Of a DNA stretch of 64,000 bases, positions 13,735-26,100 are shown piece by piece; the first letter of the stretch is position 1; each line of letters opens with the position of its first letter. The DNA lies in the NCBI GenBank assembly GCA_013397075.1, contig VWZS01002702.1, forward strand, positions 62,324 to 126,323. Direction: 5' to 3'. Origin of the DNA: Rhabdornis inornatus (taxonomy: Eukaryota; Chordata; Aves; Passeriformes; Rhabdornithidae). The position numbers and the translations under genes are program-made. Under the pieces are notes generated by a model, which worked only from the letters and a program-made list of their open reading frames with translations, was not told the origin of the DNA and did not search any database.

Positions 13735-14215
13735 GGGCTAAAAGGGCTCAAAGATGCATCATCTACTCCATGCTCCTGCTGCAAGGTAGGATCAGCTATG
13801 CCTTTGTTGTTCCTACCAGGTGTTTGTTTAAGCAGCTCATAAAAGTCCTTGCACAGCAGAAATATTTAAACCTCTTCTGATGTTTGCCTGTCCTTACCAT
13901 TACATTGGTTCTCCCATTATATATAAATATATAATCTAAATTTCCCATTATAATTTCAGCTTGTTCTTGAAACACTTCTGTGAACACTGAAACATGTTCT
14001 TTCACTTTCCTGTTTTTGCATACTTTCCTCCTCAGTACATTACATCAATTCCTTTCCATCTATAGATCATCACTGCAAGGCCTCTGATCCTTCTTGGTTT
14101 TGCTCTCTGCATACTCTGTAACTGCTTCTTTCATTATTTTTGACCATAGTTCTGGCAACTGGGCACAGCACTCCATCTGAGGCCCTTCTAAATGCTGAGT
14201 AATAAAGGTTGACTA
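13735..14215 (-). mobile_element. Old CR1 LINE fragment, minus orientation
   Basis: Two segments retain reverse-oriented CR1 features: the left end (13765-13850, 'ATCTACTCCATGCTCCTGCT' then 'GCAAGGTAGGATCAGCTATG') and the right end (14070-14210, 'GCAAGGCCTCTGATCCTTCT', 'GGCACAGCACTCCATCTGAG', 'GCCCTTCTAAATGCTGAGTA'). The middle is more eroded. This is an ancient copy; whether it is one insertion or two adjacent fragments is uncertain. Confidence 0.62.
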
Positions 14216-17200
14216 TGGGGAAGCCATTAAATTAGCAGTATCTGTTAATATAATAATTTCAAACTGAAGTCAGTAGTTTTAACATCGAGTTTTACTAATT
14301 TATTGACATTACTTTTATGTGCATTGTTTACTAGAAATTACCTACTGTCAGTGTGGGAATATATAATACTACTGTCCTTGAAGTTATAGGGGTAAGTTGT
14401 CCCATAGTTGAATGGCCTTGCTGTGTTTCCTTATATGACAATAATGTCTGTAAGTCTTAATTTCATTTTATGTAATAAAATACTATTCTTCTCCTTTAAA
14501 TTTTAGACAGTATCCTCATCCTTAAAAGCCCTATTATTTCACATCCATTTAGTAAAAGGGATAAACTGGTTCACACTACTTATATAAGTTAGTGTAGCAT
14601 TTTCCTAAATTCATACATTATTATAGGATACATGAATTTTTATGTGAAAAGTCATTGGTGATTATTTTATGTTTCTGTAAAACTCATTGATTCATGAATG
14701 AAGAAAGTATGAGCAACACATAGCAGCTTTCTCTTGAGATGAAACATGATTATCAGAGGATAAATTGGCTACTCAAATTTGGTGTCTGGATTTGTTTTCT
14801 TAGGCAGAAACACTGCTTCTGATCAGTCAGAGTAACACTCAGTCCTGGGAGCTAAATGCCTACACCCTAAGCAAAGCACCCAAACATAAACTAATTTCTA
14901 AGCTTGTCTGTAACAACATTGAAGCGAGGAAAAATACACATGCTTAAGTGATTTTTCTACTTACAGCTTTTCAAAGTCTCTAAAAGTAATTAATTCATTT
15001 TTACCCAGTGTCCTATTCTAACTACTTTTTTATTATATGTCAGAATAGGAACATTGGATCTATTAAGAAAACTGAGTACAGAGTGTCCAACAAAACACAC
15101 TTATTTTTGAGGCTTGCCTAATTGAAGTACCTGAAGGCAACAGTACACTAATTAAATGTTAGTGATTACACATATTACAAAAGGACATCTAAGATCTCTA
15201 TTGAGCTCTTCATTCTGCAGTGGGATGAGTTTGGAAGTGTTAATTTATATTCTTCACTGCCCTGGCTGCTAAACATCAGTATTCCCAAACAGTTTATTTA
15301 GGGACCTTCTGGCAGCAAGAATGTGAAAGAACAAACTTGCCTAAGAAAGCATGACTACTTAAAACAGTTAATTAATAAAGAAACTTATTTTTACCGAGAA
15401 ACATCGATAGCTGTTTCATATGTATGCTTGAACTGCTCATTTTGCATAGTAATAAAATGCTGAACTAACAGGAACTCCACAAAAAAGCAATTTTGGATAC
15501 ATTGAATACTGTCTGGTCTAAAATGTTGAACTAAACCTAGTTTGTAAGAATGTAATGAACATCTCTGAAACATGTGTGATATCCCATTCTTGACCTGCAC
15601 AGCCTTGGGCAGGCATAGGATTGTTGTCACCATTGATTTTATTGATAAATACTTCACGTGACAAAAGTCTTGGGGATTTTTTCCTGCAAGGCTGCCTCCA
15701 GCATCTGCAATATTCAAGCAATTCCCTCGGATTTGGTTTCCCCTAAAATAAGGGAACCAACTTAACTTCGAGAAGTAAGACCTAAAGTTTCAGAAGGCAA
15801 ATAGAATCCCAATCTTAGTATTTTAAATAATAAATGTTTGATTTGGAAGCTCATGTTATGTTAGACTTGTTGGATTTGATGGTCCCGATGTATCAGCTGA
15901 GGTCATTGAGCTCCACAGAAATATTTGTGATCAGCTTATTTCTAGGCAATTATTACCTTCCAGTTTTAGGAGGGAAGCAAGTGACTGTGCCAGTATGCGT
16001 GACATTATTAATCTAAATAATGTTTTAAAACAAGCTCTGCTTTTCAAGGCAGCAGGAGTACACTCTTAGCCACAGAAAAAGCCAGCCCTCCTGAGGATCA
16101 GTAAGAATCCAAGGAGAGGCTGAGGACCATCAAGTTATTTTGCAAAAATCTATAACTAGTCATTAGACAAAATAAAATTCCAATCAGCCCTGACCTATTT
16201 TAGATTCCAGATAACTAAATTTAAAAGCCTTTAAAACCAATTAAAATTTCCTGAATAATCCAGGTCTTACTATGTAAATACACAGTCTTCATTTAAATTC
16301 TTCTGAATGAAAAATGAGATGTGTAATTATATAGCACTATATAGCATTGGAGAAATTCTGTGGTCATGTGATACTATGCAGAAATCAGTTCATAACTACA
16401 TGTCAATTCATTAGGCCAAATACACAATAAAAAACCAACTTTAAAATAGTGACTGTGCTAGTTTGACATATATAATAACTTTTCCATTTTTGAAATTTCC
16501 ATGTCTGTAAGACTGAACAAGGGTTTTTTGGGGATTTTCTTTTGGTAAGCTTCTTAGGAGGTTATAGCTGGATGGAAGAAATTAGTCTTGCACCATGCCA
16601 TGAAGAACAACAATACTAGCCAGTCATATGTAATTAGAAACAATAGAAAGTAATAAGTCATCCATTAAACAGGTTGTTTTTTTGGTGGATTTTTTTTTTT
16701 TGTTGTTTTGTTTTAAATCTGGGACTATTACCAGATGTGAATTACTTTGACAGATGATCTCTACATGCAAATAATCAGGTGCTAGCTAAAGCCTAAACAT
16801 TGTATAAAAAGTCTTGTACCAGACTCATCTTTAGTTTAATAGAGAAACAAACAGTAAACAGTGTATGGAAACATCTGCAGCTGGCACAAATAAGTTAATT
16901 TGCTGAGGTATAGTCCCATACCAAGCACATCAAAGGTAGTTTTTCCTCTAAATCATTAAAGGTTGGTTCATTATACTGTTGCTCATTGTTCAGGCTAAGA
17001 GCCAACATTTTGAGCCTTCCTAAAATGAGAGACCTGTATAGGATTTAGGTATGTCTTTGTCATAAGCCTATTTATGAAATATGCCATGAACATACTGGAG
17101 AGAAAGTGGCAGCACTTTCCTTCCTTACAAATCCCATTTTTGCTTTTGTGAAATATCTCTGAAGCCGATGGCTTCTCTTCAAGTTTTCCGATGAGCAAAC

Positions 17201-20200
17201 ACACACTAATCCCCATTTCTGTACTTGTAACCCGTCTCCCAAGGCACATGATTAACACCTTGCTCAGATCCTGCCACGTCTACCAGCTCCTACTGGTTCC
17301 AGCTCTCTCAGTACACATAAATGTTTCATTGTTCTCCTGTTCAGTCTTTACTTATTGACTGTACTCAGGCCCGTGACTGAGCACAGGCACAAACATTAGC
17401 CAGAAAAAGAGCATTTTGAGAACACCTCCAAAGAAAATGGTCATGCTTCCACTCTTTTTTCCTCTTTTCTTCCTCTATCCATACAAACAGGGACAAAAAG
17501 TCTCCTGGTTTTCATTTTCTGCATGAATCAGTAAGAATGGGAGCACCACCATGGGGAAGCCTGGACAAAGAAGAAAGGTTTGCATTCAGCTTTCACTGAT
17601 GGGTGACTGGAGAGTTTTGAATTTTCCTGTTGTTATCAATTTTTCAGCAGAGTTCTTATGGTCACCTAGGTACAAATGCAGCAAGATCATACAGTACAGC
17701 AAGGGTCAACTTTATTCCCATTCCTATTTCTGTTTAAAATAGGTTTTAAAAACATTATCAATGTCAATGAAAACTTATCACCAGAAATACAGCAGCAAAT
17801 CATGTATTGTATAAATATAACACCTTACATTAGGTGTTTTGGGGATAGTGCAAAGTAAGGATATTTATTGTCAGGTATCCTTTGTCATTCAACATTCCTG
17901 TTAATTTTACTGGGAGATAGTCCAAGCAGACACCACAGAGTGTAGTGAGGATTATAAAATTGGAGTGGGTGAAGCACTGAAGAGGCTGTTGGCCTCAAAG
18001 AAATCTGATTACATGCATTATCCCTGACACTTCTGATTTACCAGAGAAGGGGGAAAATTACAAGAGATAACATTCTGTTTTTCACACCTGAGTACAGAGA
18101 AAGCTCGAGGCATTATAATGTTCTTTGATATAAATGCCTAATTCATATTGCACACATCTTTTTTCCGTTCTACTGTCACATCATTTACCATTGTGGCACC
18201 TCTGTTTCCAGCCTCCCCATAGATTGTTGATGCTGCACATGAAAGATTTTGAGGCACAGGCTTCATTTTATTCAACAAAGCTGTTTTAACAGTGTTGTAA
18301 GAAAAAGGGAAAAAAAATTTAAAACAGTCTGGTTTGCAACAACATAATTAAAAAATATATATATGACAAGAAAAGGTTCACCATCCTAATTAGAATGGTG
18401 ACACTACCCATCAATAATATCACCACAGTGTTCCCTACTGAAAATGTTGGGTTTCTAATTCCTGTTATTGCTTGTTGGTTTGGGTTTTGGGGATGGGATT
18501 TTTTCTCTCAGTTGTACATAGAGGACAGCTCCCTGGCTAAGGTGAAAGGCTTTTATAAAATTATTAGACTTGATTCATTAAAGATTAGGTATTTACACCC
18601 AAGTAATCCCAAAATTGAATGTAAAATCTCTTAGGTAGTTATAAATAAATCCATACTTCTTTTGATTATTTTGCACATTTGCTTAAAATGAAAAGCTCTT
18701 GGGAAGATCACACATTTGCAGAGCTGCCTGAGAGAAAATTTATAGCTTGTCAGCTGCATAAAGATATCATCTTCCAAAGTATTTTTGGGTGACATGGTAA
18801 CAACATTCAATAAGATATTAAACAGAAATCCTTTGCAAGCTGTGCCTGTGTTCACTGTGATACTGCTAAAAAGTTTATTTCTCTCTAAATGGAAGAAAGC
18901 AAGTACATCATTTGAACATCTGCACAGTGAAACACACATCCTTTTTCATAATTATGGTGCAAATTCTGTCCTGGCTGGCCCAGCGGGGATAAGGAGAAGC
19001 ACTGCACAGTGCATTTGTTTCCACAGGGATCCTGCAGACAGGATTGGATTCCAGCAGGCACACCCCAGGGAGGCACTTGAAGACATGATAAAATACTACA
19101 GCCCTGGCTGCCTGCTTAGCCTTATATACAGTACCTGGGAAACCTGCACTAACACTATCTTCTTAATTTGAATAAAATGCCACTGAAGCTGTATCATATC
19201 AAGCAGAAATCTGCAGTCTCAATCTTCCTATTTCTTAATTTATTATTGTAACATATGCTTCCTTAAAAATTCTGAAAACAGTGCTAGTGCAAAAATCCCT
19301 GGTTTGTTTAGAAGAGCTTAAACTCCAGGACATGGGAATTCCTTGCTGCAGAGCTATTCTTGCTGTTGGCCATCCTACACATTTAGAACGTTTGGATGGG
19401 TGGTAGGAAAATGCACTGCCATAAAATAAAGGGCAATAAAATCAATTCTCTCTGTGTGTACTCTAAACAACACTATTCAGGGACAAATCTCAAACAAAGT
19501 GACTCCAATAGTTTCAATAAATATGTCCCTTCAGTCATCACTTTACAGACAATAATTTTCACAATCAATAAATTTCATCCATGAGCTTCCAATAAATGGT
19601 CCTTAGAAGAGTATTACAATGGGAAGGTCTGGAATGTGACCTATCCTGGCAACTAACCACAGCACAATCTTCTCCAGCTGCACATCAAAGCATCTGTAAA
19701 ACTGCTTTTAGCAAGGAATTAGAGTTCATTCAGAAAATCCAACTATTTTACCCTATCAAATTTCTCGTCACTGTTGACTGTAAAGTTCCTACATGGCTGC
19801 ATCCAAAGTTTTGGGGTTTTGTTGTGGAGGTTTTTTTGAGGCAGAGAGAAATTTCAGCATATTCCTGGAAAACAGGAATGAACTTCTTGATTCCAACAAC
19901 TAAATCTACCACTTCTCCTCCTTTCTGATTTCATTTTGACAATTTACTATCCTTTTACAATGACTGCTCTCTCTGCAATTGTTTTATTCCACTATCCAGA
20001 TTCAAATTTTGAATTGGGCATTGTGTTTTTTACAGTTGCAAAACTTCCTTTTTCTTTTTAGTTGTGAATTCCATTAAAAAATTACTTTAAGTCATGTCCA
20101 CTTCAACTTTTTTCCTCCTTTTTTAACTGGTGTTTACTATAAGCTCTCAGCTTTACTGTCACCTTCTTGATTGCTGTCTACCAATCAGACATTGAAAAGC

Positions 20201-22785
20201 AAAAGGGTATCTGGAGTTTCCATCAAGAAGAAGGTACCCCCTGGGAATGAAAAACAACCCCTGGCTGATGCATCTGCTGAATTCTAATGGAATTGAATTT
20301 AATCTAGTTAGAGGATAGACACTGGGGCTTATTAGTGCCAGAGGCCTTCTGAACTGTGTGCATGCTTATCATAAATCCTCACAAACTATTTTAAATTTCA
20401 TTTATCTTTGTAGCTTTCTAGTTCTGTAACTTTGTTATAACACAGTGTTTAATGAAACTGTAACAAAACCCTTCTTACTATCCAAAACCTTTTCCAACAT
20501 GATTTTATACAGTATAAACTAAAACCAACACAAATAGAAACAGGGTGCTGGGAAGGTACCTGTTTATGTCTGCACCACTAAATACGTGGGCCCAGCAGCC
20601 TGAACTTGTGTGTGTCAAGCCCATAATCATATTTAAAATATTGTCCCCAAAACCCACTTACTCTAAAGAGGATGGTGGCAGGACTGTATCCTAGCAAGGA
20701 AATAAATCTCCGCACATTATCAATACAAATTAAGCATGGATGTTATCAATTGCATCTCTTGTGCTGATGGAGGAAAAAACAACCATTTCTTGGTCTGTGA
20801 CTCTTTTCTAAGCCATTCCCAGTTTTTCATGTTTTTACCTTGAGTTTTGAACTGCGGTTGCAGTGACATCAAGATGTAAAGATGTGATCTGACTTAACAC
20901 AGTTGAAACACTAAACAACTAATTTCAGCCAGTTGGCAAAGAAATGCTGGTTTCTCTGCCTTTTAAATTAGTTCCTGTATGATGGGGTATTTTTGGTTCA
21001 CCAGCAGAGACTAACTTAGACCAAGGGGTGTAATACACATTATTACTCATACAGACAAGTTACAAGGCTAATCTAAAAAAAAATATCATTTGCTGTTTTG
21101 GAGATCTGACAGATGTTAGCTCCTACATCAAAAGGATTATGTTATCTACAACATAAACTATGAGTAATGTATGCATTACACTATTTAAGCAGTCTAAAAA
21201 AACAAGTTTCACCTAGACAAGCATAACCTAGGGATCTCTGATACATCCCCTTTTGCACGTATTTAATAAAACATTACCAATCTTCCATATTCTAGGATAC
21301 CCCAAATTCAGATAATTAACAAGAAAAGCAAAATAGGACATGAAATCCTATGTCCCTATTTCCATCAGGAGATTCTGGCCTGGGGGAAGTTGGAATAGCC
21401 ACTGCACTTCCCAATTGCAATGTTTGTCTTCATGTGTGCATAAAAAAAAAGACTGGTATGTTTGATTTGCACTCCTTGCAGTACCTACAAAAGGGCTATG
21501 AAAAATTCAACTTCTCATGACCATAATTCATGGAGTAACCCTTTTGCACAAACAGGACATTAGAATGCTGATGGACACTTACCCTTCTGATATCACAGAA
21601 GTTAGTTACAAGCAAACCCCCTGACTAAGATGTACATGCTGAGCCCACACAGCCCTCAATTTTTGTGATGGAAGACTGAATTTAATTCTTTCTACTATAC
21701 AGACTGCAACTGGACACTTCTTAAAATTACAAGACATGAAAATGTATTAGGTAAAAATATGCAATCGGATTTTCATATGTCTTTAATCATAGATCTCTTT
21801 ACATAGCCTTAACAGTATCAATTCCAGTTTTGCACCAGCCTAAATGATATAGGTATTTTTATGTGTTTATTTATTTTGTTTGGGTTTTTACTTTGTTTTT
21901 TGAATGCACCATGCCTATGAATTACAAGCCAGGGCTTCAGTGTGCCAGTTGTTCAATGAATATAAAGTTAGGAGGACACTCTGTCCCACACATACTTTTG
22001 TATAAGATGGGAGAGTGAAAAGAGAATACAGACAAAATAAAGTGGAAGGACCACAAAAGCAAGCAATATAGGAAGTAGCACATCCTATGTGACATCCTGA
22101 TATTTATCTTTTGTTTTGTAGCTATGACAAAAAAAAATAAGAGGGACAAAATATTTACTGGTATTTGAGTGAAAACAACAGATTTGCAGGTTTGCAAAAA
22201 CTCTTATTCAAAGCATGAGGAGAGGCATAAGAAAAACATGAACATTTGAATTAAGTAACTAAAAAGGCATCAATCCTACTGTGCTGAGGTTATTGGAAAA
22301 AGGATTTACCCATTCAGGACCCTTGAGAGTTGACAAACATTAACAGAGAGGCGTGATTGGATCTGAGAAGAAGAATGGTTTGTTTGCTTGGTGTAATATG
22401 CAGAACAGAAGCAAATGATCTCAGAAAGGGATCATGTCCTCCAAGTCACTGTCTAGGAAGAAAATCCTGATTTTAGCAAGGTAGGCATCAGCAGAGAAAG
22501 TATCAGAATGTTCATACATGTTCATTTACTATGAAGGACAGATACAGAATCTTAGAAATACAGGGTATATTTTTTCTTTTTCTTCCTGACCTACTGTATT
22601 TGTTGAGAAGTCCTGAATTGTAGTATTAAGAATCAATCCTCAGTGTGGTTTTGAAAAACATTTCACATTTGACAGCTACAAGTTCAAACAGAAGAATCCT
22701 CTGGCATCACCACTGGCTTACACACAGATTCACTTATACACTCCCCATTTTTCATGAGGTACCCACATCAGCCGTGTAACATCTC
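14216..22785. other. Gene-poor stretch, no recognised feature
   Basis: AT-rich sequence with only short frames. T-rich runs occur at 16677-16715. A TGTGCTAGTTTGA word at 16455 resembles the start of some songbird LTRs, but no element could be delimited. Confidence 0.55.
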
Positions 22786-22861
22786 TTACAGAGAAACCTT
22801 ACTGGTGTTTTTTACTAAGATAAGGCTTCTGTTTCCTCTGGGTTCTACCATTTCCTCTTCA

Positions 22862-23107
22862 TTACTTTCTATCCAGAGGCACCCAGGAGTATCTGCTGCC
22901 TTCATTGTATTCCTCTGCTGAAAAGGAGTAATTTTCATGCTTGGTGTCTGAGAGACCTTCCTTAACAAAGACCCGTTTTAGCAGGAACATCCCTGTCTGG
23001 TTTGGGAAAATATTAGGATATTTCTTCTGGTGTATCTCTGGCCTCATGAAGAAACTGTGAGGCCTTGCCCACTCCCTGAGTGTTTTAACCCAAGTTTCAC
23101 CTTCCAA
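22862..23107 (-). other. Open frame of unclear status
   Basis: An 81-codon minus-strand frame runs from ATG at 23107 to a stop at 22862. It has a protein-like composition, for example EIHQKKYPNIFPNQTGMFLL. Immediately beyond, another frame stays open to 22786. No splice sites or family signature support it, and it overlaps no known repeat that I recognise. It may be a decayed coding fragment or chance. Confidence 0.1.
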
Positions 23108-23148
23108 AGAAGCAGACCCTCATATGCCTCATGATTCTGTATAAACAG

Positions 23149-23177
23149 AGTTACATGCATGAAGAATGCATGTAACT
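23149..23177. repeat. Perfect 12-bp inverted repeat (hairpin)
   Basis: AGTTACATGCAT (23149-23160) is followed by the 5-base spacer GAAGA and its exact complement, ATGCATGTAACT (23166-23177). The arm is itself partly palindromic (ATGCAT). Immediately right is CTTATAAAAGCTTATAAAAC, a direct repeat of CTTATAAAA. Confidence 0.85.
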
Positions 23178-26100
23178 TATAAAAGCTTATAAAACTTATA
23201 ACAGGCCGAAAATTCCCATTCTATTAGAATTATGTGAATGGCAGGAAAGATTTGTACCCTATTTGTGCTGTGGGAGCACAGTCCTTCACTGTCTACACAC
23301 CAGAGGAGAAGAAAGATTTGGGGACTGAGCATGAAGAGTTGAGCTACAGCCAGCTGGATCTCCCAGGCTAATTCATACAATGCATTTAAAATTAATAGTT
23401 TTGTCCCTCTCATGGTAGTGCATTGGTAGAGAAAAATCTGCATGGATATTCTGCATTCTATTTACAATTTCACGGAGGGAGTGGAAACTGCTGCTGCAAT
23501 TCTTTTGTACGTATCTGCCAGCATTCTGAGCTATAATTCCTGAAAAATCTCCCATAGGTTTCAATAATTGGTAGAGGAGAGCTGAAAGGGTTAAACCATT
23601 TTACAATTTTCCTCAGTAGTTTTGGGCACTGACCCTGTTTGTCCTCCATCAACACAGGTGCAATATGCCAAGCATCAGATCTTCAAGGAACTCCCCTGGT
23701 ACTTGTTGAGAGTTCTTGGGAAAAATTGTATGGTATTATATTCCTTCAGAAACATGGGCGAGGTGACTGCTTCAAACCTTTTCCATTTTCAGAAGAATTT
23801 CTTACAAAACCTGTGTTAGTTTCTCCATAGGCTCAGTGATTTGAGCCTAACAGGCAGACTAATTGCTCAAGCCTTTGAATTTCTCAGCTAGAAAGAGATT
23901 GCTACCTGTAATTTAATTGATTCGCTGTGCACATACATTTAATTCTCTACAGGAATGAAGTAAAGGATAAGAAAGGGAATAATATAATTTAAAGTTATGC
24001 ATTTAAGTGGCTATGAATTAACTTGCTCAGTTACTGCATAATCCATCATATTTTTCTTCTCTTTCCCTCAGCATTTTACTGAAGAGCCTGACTAAATAGA
24101 AGGGAAACAAAGAGAACTTGTGAAGAAATAGAAAGGACCATTAACACATATATCTGGATATCACAGCAGGAATTGAAATTCATCATCAACATTCACTTTA
24201 CCTGACTAACTTTAATATGGCAAGTTCCAGTTTGGAGAATTGTGTATAAGAATCTACATTGTCAGAAGGGACTTTCTAAACTGAAGCAAGACATGGTACA
24301 GGACAGAATAGAGAGAGTACCTGGTCGAAGACCTCTGTTCAAGGTGATGCAAATCTGCATTAGGTTCATCTCTTGAGGAACAGAGAGCAGTGAAAGCATC
24401 TGCACCTCTTGCCTAGGGCATAACTTAAATGGCAAAGGAACATCCTTAAAAACACAACTGAAGAACTTACAAATGATTAAATAATAACGTTTTGGACTTC
24501 GTATAACCTGAATGTGGTCTCCTTTCCAGTGACCACAGTCTAATTTCATCCACAGTAAGATCTGAAATAATTTAATTATTAGAGACATAAAATATACTGC
24601 ACATTTGCAAATTAATCATGGGGGATGGAGGGAATGTTTTTATATAGCTCACACAGGAAGATGAGATTATGGTAAATGTAATCACTTCCCACTCTAGTGA
24701 ATAGATTCTCCATTTTAACAGATCCAGAGCTTGTGGAACAATGGAACAGCTCACAATACAAACGAGTAACTTCTTGGGTAGCAGCTCAGTGATGTTTCAA
24801 AGAACATGTCTGTCATACCAACAAATTCATCCCACACATGATGATCATAATATAAATCTTTAAATAAAAGTCAAAGTTTTCCCATACAGGAACAAAAGAG
24901 ATCCTCTCTAAAGCCTTCAAGGGACCATGGGGGCAGCATCTATCCTGACAAAGATTTTGTGAGCGTTATATTCCTTGCTATACTCTTTATTTAACTGTCT
25001 GTATTGATTTTTTATAATCAACATCCTTCTCTCTCTCTCAGTAGCCAAGTGATATGTGAACATCTCATATCCTGTAATTAATATATTGCTCTATACTAGA
25101 AATTTATAAGAATACCAATGCTTGTATTACAATCCAGAGTACAAAAAATGCCTACAAAGGAACTCCCTCTGCCCATCTCTCATCAAAATCTCTGAATCAC
25201 TTCTCATAGTTCTGATTTTCCCCCCAAATACAACTTGTACGTCTCCTGTATTTTTCCATCGTTCTTCTCTCAAGGGGCAGTGGGTTCAAGGGTTCAACTG
25301 TAAACCAGGATAGATTCAAGTCTGCCATGCAGGAACACCTAATCTCACAGCATCGTACAAAGCAGAAATATTCAGCTGTGTTATGATACAGATAACCTTT
25401 TCCATTGTTTCCCACAGAAAGTACAAGGATTTGTTTAACACAAATATAACAATATCAAAAGCATATTTCTGCATTTCACATGTTAGACTCAAGAATATCA
25501 AAATAATAACCAGAAAAATGTTTAAGATAAAAGGTAATTTAATTTTAAAATGTATTTCATGTACTTCGACATGATCTGGGAAACTAACCATAACAAAAGA
25601 ACTAAATAGGTTTATTTACACAGTGATATGCTGCCAACAAGTGTTGGATATGAAGGCCAGAAGTCAAGTTCCAATCTTCTGAGTCAAATCCACAATGGAA
25701 AACAATGTCACCACTTTACATTTTCTGGAAACATTGCCTGTCATTTTTGCAACCCATTTTGTCAGCACTCCATCAAGCTCCAGCCACACCATAATGAACT
25801 GCTAGCTATCTCAGATTATTCACTATTATTTATGTAAGATCTTGCACTATTTGGCTATGGATTTTTGAAGCCTCATTAACAAAGATTACATCATTGGTGA
25901 TGATTTAGCCCTGACTAGACTAGGTCATTAAGAAAGAAAGGCTGGGCTGTTACACTGTACAGTAATTTGCAAGTTGTATTAGCTATACTTCTATGCTTAG
26001 TACAACTAAGATTGGATATTTCAGTGGTATGACAAGAAAACATGATTACCAACAAACATGCACTCTATGTGCAGTGAAACCAAACAAGTCCAGCCTCTAG

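Noticed and set aside
16455..16620. Possible LTR start (TGTGCTAGTTTGA)
   Set aside because: No matching 3' end, promoter, polyadenylation signal or target duplication could be found.
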